From an uncultured Mycolicibacterium sp. (GTDB lineage: Bacteria > Actinomycetota > Actinomycetes > Mycobacteriales > Mycobacteriaceae), in assembly GCF_937941905.1 (NCBI RefSeq), contig NZ_CALDGS010000115.1, forward strand, positions 1-6,948: a stretch of DNA of 6,948 nucleotides, read 5' to 3'. Within the stretch, counting starts at the first letter, position 1. Every line of letters begins with the position of its first letter. Of the stretch, positions 1-6,293 are shown in pieces. The notes under the pieces are model-generated. The model was not told where the DNA came from, searched no databases, and worked only from the letters and a program-made list of their open reading frames with translations. Made by a program: the position numbers and the translations under genes.

Positions 1-1363
1 CCGGCGGGCCGTCGCGCTCCGGGGACAGGAACCGTTCGAACAGCAGGTCGTTGGCCACCGGGTCGACGTTGGTGACCCCCAGCGCGTAGCACACCGCCGA
101 GTTGGCCGCCGAGCCCCGGCCCTGGGCCAGGATGTCGCGCTCCCGGCAGAACCGGGTGATGTCGTGGACCACCAGGAAGTAGCCCGGGAAGCCGAGCCGG
201 GCGATGATGCCCAGCTCGTGTTCGAGCTGGGCGTAGGCGCGCGGGTGACGTTCGGGCGGGCCGTAGCGCTCCCGGGCGCCGAGCATGGTCAGGTGCCGCA
301 GCCAGCTGTCCTCGGTGTGGCCGGCGGGCACGTCGAACGGCGGCAGTTTCGGGGCGATGAGCGCCAGCTCGAAGGCGCACTGCTCGCCCAGCTCGGCGGC
401 GGCCGCCACCGCCTCGGGCCGGTGCGCGAAGAGGCGGGCCATCTCCGCCCCCGACCGCAGGTGCGACCCGCCCAGCGGGGCCAGGAACCCGGCGGCCTCG
501 TCGAGGCTGCGGCGGGCCCGGACGGCGCCCATCGCCATGGCCAGCCGGGCCCGTGAGGGTTCGGCGAAGTGCGCGCCGGTGGTGGCGACCACGTTCACCC
601 CGAAGCGCGGGGCCAGGGCGGCCAGCGCGGCGTTGTGTTCGTCGTCGAGCGGCCGGCCGTGGTGGGTCAGCTCGATGCTGACCCGGTCCGGACCGAACCG
701 GTCCACCAGCTCGGCCAGTGCCCGCGCCGCCGCTTCCGGGCCGCCTTGGCGGAGTGCCTGGCGGACATGGCCTTTGCGGCATCCGGTGAGGATGTGCCAG
801 TGCCCGCCGGCGGCCTCGGTGAGCGCGTCGAGGTCGTAGCGGGGCCGGCCCTTCTCGCCGCCGTCGAGGTGGGCCCGGGCGATCGCCCGGGACAGCCGCC
901 GGTAGCCCTCCGGCCCGCGGGCCAGCACCAGCAGGTGCGGGCCGGGCGGGTCGGGGTCCTCGGTGCGCGGCACGTTGGCCAGCGACAGCTCCGCCCCGAA
1001 CACCGTCGGCACGCCGAGCTCGGCGGCGGCCTCGGCGAACCGCACCACCCCGTACAGGCCGTCGTGGTCGGTCAGCGCCAGCGCGCGCAGGTTCAGCCGC
1101 ACGGCCTCCTCGACGAGCTCCTCGGGGGTGGAGGCGCCGTCGAGGAAGCTGAACGCCGAGTGGGCGTGCAGTTCGGCGTAGGGCACCGTCCCGGCACGCC
1201 GGGGCGCCGCCGGCGGGCGGTACGGTTCGCGGCGGCGCGACCAGGCCGGGCTGTCGCCCCCGTCGCCGGCCGGTTCCCCCGGCGCCGCACCCGCGTGCCG
1301 GGGTTTGCCGTTGAGCACGCGGTGCATCTCGGCCCAGGTCGGTGGCCCGTTGTGCCAGCCCAC
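1..1363 (-). CDS. dnaE2: Error-prone DNA polymerase DnaE2 (C-family, N-terminal part; cut by window edge)
   Basis: Translesion DNA polymerase of the mycobacterial mutasome, which works with ImuA' and ImuB and causes damage-induced mutagenesis. The first 454 codons are present, against about 1,090 in the family. The start is the GTG at 1363, giving MGWHNGPPTWAEM, which matches the known DnaE2 N-terminus. Residues 25-60 form a variable linker. The PHP domain follows, with HAHS at 66-69 and TDHDGLYG at 98-105. Near the left edge the polymerase palm motif QGRGSAANS is seen, then FERFLSPERDGPP. The window ends just before the expected catalytic Asp-x-Asp motif, so catalytic competence cannot be judged. 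A LexA box and -10 element directly upstream imply SOS control and a leaderless message. The reading frame is intact throughout the visible part. Identity is secure by motif order and N-terminal match; only the truncation is limiting. Confidence 0.97.
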   Translation of the reverse strand, partial: MGWHNGPPTWAEMHRVLNGKPRHAGAAPGEPAGDGGDSPAWSRRREPYRPPAAPRRAGTVPYAELHAHSAFSFLDGASTPEELVEEAVRLNLRALALTDHDGLYGVVRFAEAAAELGVPTVFGAELSLANVPRTEDPDPPGPHLLVLARGPEGYRRLSRAIARAHLDGGEKGRPRYDLDALTEAAGGHWHILTGCRKGHVRQALRQGGPEAAARALAELVDRFGPDRVSIELTHHGRPLDDEHNAALAALAPRFGVNVVATTGAHFAEPSRARLAMAMGAVRARRSLDEAAGFLAPLGGSHLRSGAEMARLFAHRPEAVAAAAELGEQCAFELALIAPKLPPFDVPAGHTEDSWLRHLTMLGARERYGPPERHPRAYAQLEHELGIIARLGFPGYFLVVHDITRFCRERDILAQGRGSAANSAVCYALGVTNVDPVANDLLFERFLSPERDGPP

Positions 1364-1369
1364 CCGGCC

Positions 1370-1398
1370 AGTGTATCGAACGTGCGTTCGAGATCGAA
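1370..1398 (-). promoter_or_regulatory. Predicted leaderless promoter of dnaE2
   Basis: Read on the minus strand, TACACT (1375-1370) fits the mycobacterial TANNNT -10 element. A weak -35-like TTCGAT (1398-1393) lies 17 bases upstream. Six bases separate the -10 element from the G of the GTG start at 1363, so transcription would begin at or next to the start codon. No Shine-Dalgarno sequence is needed in that case, and none is seen. The SOS box fills the spacer. The start site is inferred from spacing only. Confidence 0.6.
1376..1391. promoter_or_regulatory. LexA-binding SOS box for dnaE2
   Basis: The sequence TCGAACGTGCGTTCGA matches the mycobacterial SOS consensus TCGAAC-N4-GTTCGA at all twelve fixed positions. 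Its arms are 7-base inverted repeats around TG. It lies 12 bases upstream of the dnaE2 start, wholly between the -35-like and -10 elements, so bound LexA would block RNA polymerase. LexA control of dnaE2 is established in M. tuberculosis. Confidence 0.93.
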
Positions 1399-1459
1399 AC
1401 CCGGCAACGAATCCGCCGCCGACGCCGTGCCACCCCAGTTCACCAGGGAACATGCCGGG

Positions 1460-1486
1460 TTATCCCCAATGGCGCATTCATCCACA
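1460..1486 (+). other. Two DnaA-box-like 9-mers in direct orientation
   Basis: TTATCCCCA (1460-1468) and TCATCCACA (1478-1486) each differ at one position from the DnaA box TTATCCACA. They are in the same orientation, 18 bases apart, between the two SOS boxes. Two near-matches can arise by chance, and the region lacks the AT-rich unwinding element of an origin, so this is only noted as a possible binding site. Confidence 0.2.
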
Positions 1487-1526
1487 GACGGGGGTCGGCC
1501 GGCCGCCGGGCGACGCCGCCGCCCGG

Positions 1527-1532
1527 TAATTT
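1527..1532 (+). promoter_or_regulatory. Predicted -10 element of the HNH gene
   Basis: TAATTT fits TANNNT and stands out in a very GC-rich background. Seven bases separate it from the A of the ATG at 1540, which predicts a leaderless transcript. There is no convincing -35 hexamer 16-18 bases upstream and no Shine-Dalgarno sequence before the ATG. The last T is shared with the LexA-like box. Confidence 0.45.
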
Positions 1533-1547
1533 CGCATATATGTTCGA
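1532..1547. promoter_or_regulatory. Degenerate LexA (SOS) box overlapping the HNH gene start
   Basis: TCGCATATATGTTCGA has a perfect right half-site (GTTCGA) and a left half-site, TCGCAT, with two mismatches to TCGAAC. It contains the ATG (1540-1542) and the first codons, so repressor binding would cover the predicted -10 edge and transcription start. Several 13E12-family genes of M. tuberculosis are reported as LexA-regulated through SOS boxes near their starts, which supports the call. Binding strength of this imperfect site is uncertain. Confidence 0.55.
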
Positions 1548-3024
1548 TCGGTTGGTGGCGGCGGTCGCCGGCACCCGCGGTGCCGCGAGGGCCGGCGCGT
1601 GGGCGCGCATCGAGAACGCGGCCTGCGCGCGCCGGCTCTCCGCCTCCGCCGACCTCCTGGATCAGATGTACGCCGCCGCCGGCTCGGCCGACCGCGAGCA
1701 GTGGATCATCGACAACTTCGCCGCGGTCGCCGCCCTGCTCGCACCCGCCCAGAACGTGTCGGTCGGCGTCGCGGCTGCCCAACTGGAGGTCGCGGTCTTC
1801 CTGCGGGACCGGTTGCCGCGCACCAACGCGGTGTTCCGCACCGGCGCCATCGGCTACCGCATCGCCAGGACCATCGTGAACCGCACGCGGCTGATCAAGG
1901 ATCCCGGGGCGATGGCCGAGGTCGACGCCGCGATCGCCGGACATGTCGAGACCTGGACCGCGCTGTCGGAGGAGCGGTTGAAGAAGGAGATCGACCTCTG
2001 GGTCGACCGGTACGACCCGGCGGCGGTGCGTCGTGCCGAATACGCCTCCCGGCAGCGCTATTTCGATGTCAATCCCAGCACGGACGGATCCGGCGCCGCC
2101 GCCATCGCCGGCACCGTGCTGATCCACGACGGCGAGTTCATCGACCAACGCCTCGACGCCCTGGCCGCGACGGTGTGCGAGAACGACCCGCGCACCCACG
2201 ACCAGCGCCGGGCCGACGCGGTGCGGCCCGCCCTGGCCGGGGCGGACCGGATGCCGTGTATGTGCGGATCCGCCGAATGCCCGGCCGCGGGCCGGACCGC
2301 GAGCAACGTGGTGGTGCACGTCGTCGTGAACGAGGAGACACTGCGGGACGCGACGCCCGCCGAACTCGACGGCGCCAAGCCCATCGAGCCGATCGAGGCG
2401 GGCGATCCCACGCTGACCGGGCCGGCGGCGACGGGGCCGGGCTACGTGATGGGCCGCGGGGTGGTGCCCGGGCCGACCGCGGCCGCGAAACTGTCGGCGG
2501 CCGAACGGCAACCGGTCAGGCATCCCGGGAGTGCACCACCCGAGCCGCGGCGGTTCGCGTCGGCGGCGCTGGCGTGGTTCGTCCGCTGCCGGGATCTGAC
2601 GTGCCGGTTCCCCGGCTGCCACAAGCCGGCCACCGAGTGCGACCTCGACCACACGATCCCGTACCCGCGGGGCAAGACGCAGGCGTCGAACCTGAAATGC
2701 CTGTGCCGACGCTGTCATCTGCTGAAGACCTTCCTCGGCTGGCGGGACCGGCAGCATCCCGACGGGACCGTCGAGTGGATCGCGCCGACCGGGGAGACGT
2801 ACACGACCTACCCCGGCAGCAGGCTGCTGTTCCCGGCGTTGTGCCGGCCGACCGCGCCGGCGATCGTCGACGCCGGTGTCGAGCCTGCCGATGATGCGGC
2901 GCGCGGCCTGAAGATGCCGCGCCGCAAGCGGACTCGCACGCAGAACCGCGCCCGTGCGATCGAGGCGGAGCGCAGGCTCAACCAGCCCTACGCCGACGAG
3001 CGCAACCGCCCGCCACCGTTCTAG
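1540..3024 (+). CDS. DUF222 / HNH endonuclease-domain protein, 13E12 repeat family
   Basis: This 494-residue protein is predicted to be cytoplasmic; its biological role is unknown. The long N-terminal DUF222 region runs from about residue 10 to 330. It contains a cysteine cluster, C240-x-C242-x4-C247. The C-terminal HNH module has C355, C360 and C367, then DLDHT (His371), SNLKC (Asn384) and CRRCH (His393). This gives the His-Asn-His core with Zn-ribbon cysteines C355/C360 and C389/C392, so nuclease chemistry looks intact. A basic tail (LKMPRRKRTRTQNR) may contact DNA. I chose the ATG at 1540 (MFDRLVAAV) because members of this family often begin MF(E/D) and a -10 element lies just upstream. 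An in-frame GTG at 1342 would overlap dnaE2 and its promoter and is unlikely. The gene diverges from dnaE2 and probably shares SOS control through the box at its start. The product family is certain; a link to DNA repair is inference. Confidence 0.92.
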   Translation: MFDRLVAAVAGTRGAARAGAWARIENAACARRLSASADLLDQMYAAAGSADREQWIIDNFAAVAALLAPAQNVSVGVAAAQLEVAVFLRDRLPRTNAVFRTGAIGYRIARTIVNRTRLIKDPGAMAEVDAAIAGHVETWTALSEERLKKEIDLWVDRYDPAAVRRAEYASRQRYFDVNPSTDGSGAAAIAGTVLIHDGEFIDQRLDALAATVCENDPRTHDQRRADAVRPALAGADRMPCMCGSAECPAAGRTASNVVVHVVVNEETLRDATPAELDGAKPIEPIEAGDPTLTGPAATGPGYVMGRGVVPGPTAAAKLSAAERQPVRHPGSAPPEPRRFASAALAWFVRCRDLTCRFPGCHKPATECDLDHTIPYPRGKTQASNLKCLCRRCHLLKTFLGWRDRQHPDGTVEWIAPTGETYTTYPGSRLLFPALCRPTAPAIVDAGVEPADDAARGLKMPRRKRTRTQNRARAIEAERRLNQPYADERNRPPPF

Positions 3025-3027
3025 GGG

Positions 3028-3059
3028 CCGGGCAGGTCCCGGGCCGGGTCGGTGGCCCG
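3028..3059. terminator. Possible hairpin between convergent HNH and usp genes
   Basis: The 39-base gap between the two convergent stop codons is almost all G and C. It can fold as CCGGG-caggt-CCCGG (3028-3042) or, alternatively, as CGGGCC-8 nt-GGCCCG (3040-3059). No T-run follows on either strand, so it is not a classical intrinsic terminator. A GC stem shared by both directions is the only candidate in the gap. Confidence 0.25.
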
Positions 3060-3063
3060 CACG

Positions 3064-3930
3064 TCAGCCGCGGGCGATGATGACCGGGGTGCGTACGGCG
3101 TGCATGACGGCGGTGCTGACCGAACCGAGCAGCGCCCCGGCGATGCGGCCGCGGCCGTGGCTGCCGACCACCACCAGCTGAGCGGTCTCGGCCTGTTCGA
3201 TGAGCATCCGGGCCGGCCGCTCGCCGGCCACCACCCGCCGCACCGTGACGTCCGGGTACTGCTCGCACCAGCCGGCCAGCCGCTCGGCCAGGGTGGCCTC
3301 GGCGAGCGCCTGCAGCCCGGCCACGTCCAGGCCCGGGTAGTCGAGGATGGCCACGTCGCGCCAGCCGTGCACGGCGACCAACTCCACCCCGCGGAAGGAG
3401 GCCTCCTCGAAGGCGATCCGGGTGGCCGCCTCCGAGGCCGGCGAGCCGTCGATGCCGACGACCACCGGGGCGTCGGCCGGGCGGGGCTCCTCGTCGTGCA
3501 CGATCGCCAGCGGGCAGCGCGCGGCATGGGCCAGGCCGGTGCTGACCGAGCCGAGCAGCAGCCGGCCCAGTGCGGTCTGACCGCGGCTGCCCACCACGAG
3601 CCGCTCGGCGTGCTCGGACATCTCGGCCAGCACCGCCACCGGAGTGGCGTGCGCCAGCTCGGTGGCCACCTCGCGGGCCCCGGCACGTTCGGCGATCTGC
3701 CGGGACTCGGCGAGGATGCGCTCCCCCTCCTCGTCGAGCACCCGGAACGCCTCGTCCGGCAGCGGCATCTCGGGCCAGGGCGCGGTCACCACCACCGGCG
3801 AGGGCACGGCGTGCACCAGGGTCAGCGGCCGGTCCCGGCGCAGTGCGTCGGCGACCGCCCACTCGATGGCCGCATGGGCCGTCGCCGACCCGTCAACCCC
3901 CACCACGATGCCGTATCGCGCCTCTGCCAT
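3064..3930 (-). CDS. Tandem-domain universal stress protein (UspA superfamily)
   Basis: A 288-residue cytoplasmic protein with two Usp domains, the common mycobacterial form. Domain 1 (about 6-145) has the nucleotide-site Asp in VVGVDGS (Asp13) and the ATP motif G114-SR-G117-x9-G127-S128. Domain 2 (about 155-288) has VVGIDGS (Asp161) and G256-SH-G259-x9-G269-S270. Both copies fit G-x2-G-x9-G-S/T, so both should bind ATP. Family members act in stress adaptation and growth control, but the specific role here is unknown. I chose the ATG at 3930 because GGAG lies 8 bases upstream. A GTG at 3939 would leave no room for that site. The gene converges on the HNH gene and diverges from the secreted-protein gene across 143 bases. 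I saw no convincing DosR box in that gap. Confidence 0.94.
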   Translation of the reverse strand: MAEARYGIVVGVDGSATAHAAIEWAVADALRRDRPLTLVHAVPSPVVVTAPWPEMPLPDEAFRVLDEEGERILAESRQIAERAGAREVATELAHATPVAVLAEMSEHAERLVVGSRGQTALGRLLLGSVSTGLAHAARCPLAIVHDEEPRPADAPVVVGIDGSPASEAATRIAFEEASFRGVELVAVHGWRDVAILDYPGLDVAGLQALAEATLAERLAGWCEQYPDVTVRRVVAGERPARMLIEQAETAQLVVVGSHGRGRIAGALLGSVSTAVMHAVRTPVIIARG

Positions 3931-3938
3931 CGCCAGCA

Positions 3939-3942
3939 CTCC
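3939..3942 (-). promoter_or_regulatory. Ribosome binding site that decides the usp start
   Basis: GGAG on the minus strand lies 8 bases before the ATG at 3930. It directly abuts the alternative in-frame GTG at 3939, so it can serve only the ATG. Confidence 0.6.
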
Positions 3943-4040
3943 ATTCGGTTCCGGGAAACGTCCGGGGATCCGTGGACCCCGTCCCGCTCGACCCTACGGG
4001 TTGGCGGACCGTTCCCGGTGCTCATCGGGCCGACACCCTC

Positions 4041-4067
4041 TACGATGCCTGTGGCTTACGGAAGGGA
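4041..4067 (+). promoter_or_regulatory. Candidate -10 element and Shine-Dalgarno site for the secreted-protein gene
   Basis: TACGAT (4041-4046) fits TANNNT and would place a transcription start near 4053. GAAGGGA (4061-4067) is a good Shine-Dalgarno sequence, 6 bases before the ATG at 4074. No clear -35 hexamer is visible, so the -10 call is weak while the ribosome site is strong. This would be the promoter for both this gene and iunH if they are cotranscribed. Confidence 0.45.
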
Positions 4068-4073
4068 CGGCAC

Positions 4074-5198
4074 ATGGTTTCAGCACGGCAGATCGGCCAC
4101 CTCGGCGGCTGGGCGGTCGCTCTCGGTATCGGCGCGGCCCTCGCCTCGGCGGGCACCGCCTACGCCGACGACGGCGACACCGCCGCGGACAAGCCGACCG
4201 GCAGCGTGCAGGCCGGCCCGGCCCGGCACGCCGACTCGGACGGGAAGGCCGGCGGCAAGCACGGCGAGCGGCAGCGGCCGACGGTGCGCTTCGGCAGCCA
4301 CGCCGGCACCGACACCGCTGCCGCCGGGGGCGACGAGACCGGCACCCGCACGACCGGTACCCGGGGCCGGGCGACGACCGTCTCCCGCACCGCCCGCCCC
4401 TCGCCGGAGGAGTTCGAGGCCGCCCAGGTCGAGCGGCTGCAGAAGCTGTTCGCCGGGCGCAAGGCCGCCGCGGTCACCCCGGTGCCCGCCGACGGGACCG
4501 CCACCGACGAAACCGGCACCGACGCCCCGGAGGGGGCGGCGGTCGAGACCGAACCCGCGGCGCCGCAGCCGAATCCGGGGCCGGGGCCGCGGGTGCTCGG
4601 GCTCGCCACGGCGGCCGGCGCAGCCGCCCAGAGCGAGCAGGACGAGCAGGACCTCGAGGACGAGCAGGAGGCTTCAGCGGGGCAGCAGGAACCGTCCCCG
4701 GCGCAGGCCGGTGTGCTGCCGCGCGGGGCGGATCCGGCCTGGTTCTGGAACCCGTTCCGGGGCGAGGATCCGGCGGCCTACAGCATGCCGGACACGCTGC
4801 TCAACACCGAGATCGCGGTGCTGAACGCGCTGCCGGATCCGCTGCGGCCGCCGGTGCGCGAGCTGTTCGAGTTCGTCTACCGGTGCAGCCAGATGGTGCC
4901 GTGGGTGAACGTGGTGGTGCCGCTCGTCGAGATCGTCGACGTGCTGCCCGACCTGTTCAGCGGCACCCCGGCGGCCAAGGACGCCTTCCAGATCACGGTC
5001 AACGAGCTGCTGCTGACCACCGGCATCGTGTCGTTCTTCTACTACGGCTACGACCAGATCGCCGACCTGCTCAACCTGGAGTACCCGGCCCAGCAGCTCA
5101 AGGAGTGGTTCTACGCCACCGCCTGGGACGTCATCGACTTCCTGCACCTGTTCCACAACCCGGGACGGTCCGGGCTGGTGTGGGGCATCCCGGCCTGA
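4074..5198 (+). CDS. Secreted mycobacterial protein of unknown function
   Basis: I do not recognise a named family. The 374-residue product starts with a signal peptide: MVSARQIGHLGGW, a hydrophobic run at 13-27, and an AYA site at 29-31 followed by DDGD, so cleavage after Ala31 is likely. The GGWAVALGIGAALAS style is common in exported mycobacterial proteins. Residues 32 to about 215 are low-complexity, rich in Gly, Ala, Thr, Pro and charged residues, with an acidic EQD-like repeat at 188-199. From about 219 to the end the sequence becomes ordered and aromatic (PAWFWNPF). Hydrophobic stretches lie at 274-295 and 310-326 (LLLTTGIVSFFYYGY), and there is a single cysteine, C271. These could be amphipathic or membrane-contacting helices; no catalytic motif is evident. 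A strong Shine-Dalgarno site precedes the ATG. The stop is 18 bases before iunH, so cotranscription is likely. Export is well supported; function is open. Confidence 0.85.
   Translation: MVSARQIGHLGGWAVALGIGAALASAGTAYADDGDTAADKPTGSVQAGPARHADSDGKAGGKHGERQRPTVRFGSHAGTDTAAAGGDETGTRTTGTRGRATTVSRTARPSPEEFEAAQVERLQKLFAGRKAAAVTPVPADGTATDETGTDAPEGAAVETEPAAPQPNPGPGPRVLGLATAAGAAAQSEQDEQDLEDEQEASAGQQEPSPAQAGVLPRGADPAWFWNPFRGEDPAAYSMPDTLLNTEIAVLNALPDPLRPPVRELFEFVYRCSQMVPWVNVVVPLVEIVDVLPDLFSGTPAAKDAFQITVNELLLTTGIVSFFYYGYDQIADLLNLEYPAQQLKEWFYATAWDVIDFLHLFHNPGRSGLVWGIPA
4635..4670 (+). repeat. Four imperfect 9-base tandem repeats encoding an acidic tract
   Basis: Four 9-mers in frame, GAGCAGGAC, GAGCAGGAC, CTCGAGGAC and GAGCAGGAG, encode EQD-EQD-LED-EQE. 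They sit in the disordered linker of the secreted protein. The repeat could vary in copy number by slippage without breaking the frame. Confidence 0.6.
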
Positions 5199-5200
5199 CG

Positions 5201-5220
5201 CGACGGTGAACCGACGGTGA
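5201..5220 (+). repeat. 9-base direct repeat spanning the iunH ribosome site and start
   Basis: CGACGGTGA occurs at 5201-5209 and again at 5212-5220. The first copy supplies a weak GGTGA Shine-Dalgarno sequence 7 bases before the GTG at 5217, which lies in the second copy. This spacing supports 5217 over the in-frame GTG at 5223. A GTG in the first copy (5206) reaches a stop after four codons. Confidence 0.5.
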
Positions 5221-6293
5221 CAGTGCCGGAACCGCAACGGATCCCGGTCTTCGCCGATGTCGACACCGGTGTCGACGACGCCCTGGCCCTGGTGTACCTG
5301 CTGGCCGCCCCGGAGGTGGAGCTGGTCGGCATCGCCGCCACCGCGGGCAACGTCGGCGTGCAGCAGGTGTGCCGCAACACCCTGGGGCTGCTGGAGCTGT
5401 GCCGGGCGCCGGCCGTGCCGGTGTCGGTGGGTGCCGAACAGCCGCTGAGCATCCCGCTGCGCACCGCCGAGGACACCCACGGTCCGGAGGGGCTGGGCTA
5501 CGCCACGCTGCCGCCGACCGATCGTCGGCCCACCGGCCACAGCGCCGCCGAGGCGTGGGTGCGTGCCGCGCGGGCGCATCCGGGTGAGTTGGTCGCGATC
5601 GCCACCGGCCCGCTGACCAACCTGGCGCTGGCGCTGCGCGCCGAACCGGCCCTGCCCCGGCTGCTGCGCCGGCTGGTCGTCATGGGCGGCGCGTTCGAGT
5701 ACCGGGGCAATACCACGCCGGTGGCAGAGTGGAACGTCAGCGTCGACCCGGAAGCCGCCGCCGAGGTGTTCGCGGTGTGGAGCGCGGCCTGGGGGCTGGA
5801 CGAGCCGACACATCTGCCGATCGTGCTGGGGCTCAACCTCACCGAGCACGCGGCGATGACGCCGGCCATCCTGGCCCGGCTGGCCTCGGCCGCCGGGGCG
5901 GCCACCGCCTCGATGAGCGTGCTCGACGACCGGGGCACCCGGTCGCGGGCCGACAACCCGCTGGTGCGGGTACTCGAGGACGCGCTGCGGTTCTACTTCG
6001 AGTTCCACTTCGACCAGGGCGAGGGCTACCTGGCCCACGTGCACGACCCGCTGGCCGCGGCGGTGGCACTCGACCCGGGGCTGGTGCAGACCCGGCCGGC
6101 CACCGTGGATGTGGAGCTGACCGGCACGCTGACCCGGGGTATGACCATCGCCGACTGGTCCGGCCGCTGGGGCCGCCCGCCCAACGCGCAGGTCGGGGTG
6201 GCGGTGGACCCGGAGGTGTTCTTCGACCGGTTCATCGCCCGGGTCGGGCCGTTCGCCGCCCGGCTGGGTCCGGCGGATCCCGCTCACTCATAG
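5217..6293 (+). CDS. iunH: Inosine/uridine-preferring nucleoside hydrolase
   Basis: Hydrolyses the N-glycosidic bond of ribonucleosides to base and ribose, a cytoplasmic purine/pyrimidine salvage step; substrate range cannot be read from sequence. The 358-residue protein has the family's N-terminal calcium motif as DVDTGVDDA (Asp14, Asp16, Asp20, Asp21). Thr17 replaces the usual Pro. Also seen are TAGN (Asn45), THGPEGLG (His88), ATGPLTNLA (129-137), MGGAF (156-160), and PVAEWNVSVDPEAA with Glu171 and Asn173. HVHDPLA gives His276-Asp277, the expected late calcium-ligand pair. All main active-site positions are present. Start GTG at 5217 follows a weak ribosome site. The gene follows the secreted-protein gene by 18 bases and ends in a 10-base tail-to-tail overlap with imuB. 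The same iunH-imuB arrangement is known in M. tuberculosis (Rv3393/Rv3394c), which supports the symbol. Confidence 0.92.
   Translation: MTVPEPQRIPVFADVDTGVDDALALVYLLAAPEVELVGIAATAGNVGVQQVCRNTLGLLELCRAPAVPVSVGAEQPLSIPLRTAEDTHGPEGLGYATLPPTDRRPTGHSAAEAWVRAARAHPGELVAIATGPLTNLALALRAEPALPRLLRRLVVMGGAFEYRGNTTPVAEWNVSVDPEAAAEVFAVWSAAWGLDEPTHLPIVLGLNLTEHAAMTPAILARLASAAGAATASMSVLDDRGTRSRADNPLVRVLEDALRFYFEFHFDQGEGYLAHVHDPLAAAVALDPGLVQTRPATVDVELTGTLTRGMTIADWSGRWGRPPNAQVGVAVDPEVFFDRFIARVGPFAARLGPADPAHS

Noticed and set aside
33..40. GTTCGAAC palindrome as an SOS box
   Set aside because: The half-sites are in the wrong order and fused, without the N4 spacer; it is simply the codons for LFERF in dnaE2.
1342..1539. 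66-codon N-terminal extension of the HNH protein from GTG 1342
   Set aside because: It would overlap the dnaE2 start and SOS promoter, its residues are Arg/Pro-rich and unlike the family, and a -10 element directly precedes the ATG at 1540.
569..1879. Plus-strand open frame of 436 codons opposite dnaE2
   Set aside because: It is antisense to conserved DnaE2 coding sequence and crosses the SOS promoter region; composition is that of a GC-rich shadow frame.
1093..2757. Long open frame on the minus strand (554 codons) antisense to dnaE2 promoter and the HNH gene
   Set aside because: It spans two well-supported genes and the intergenic operators, its translation is Arg/Gly/Pro-rich without motifs, and long antisense frames are expected at this GC content.
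1540..3024. Mobile element or intron carrying the HNH gene
   Set aside because: No terminal inverted repeats, target-site duplication or intron structure was seen around the gene, and the 13E12 family occurs as ordinary chromosomal genes.
3931..4073. DosR-type dormancy box in the usp upstream region
   Set aside because: Many mycobacterial usp genes have one, but no adequate 20-base palindrome of the GGGACT-AGTCCC type is visible here; only partial GGGAC-like pieces occur.
3052..4824. Plus-strand open frame of 590 codons opposite usp
   Set aside because: It is antisense to two intact Usp domains and continues out of frame through the secreted-protein gene.
4674..6287. Minus-strand open frame of 537 codons opposite iunH
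   Set aside because: It covers iunH and the secreted-protein gene, both of which have family motifs or a signal peptide and good starts; its translation is His/Gln/Arg/Gly-rich with no domain.
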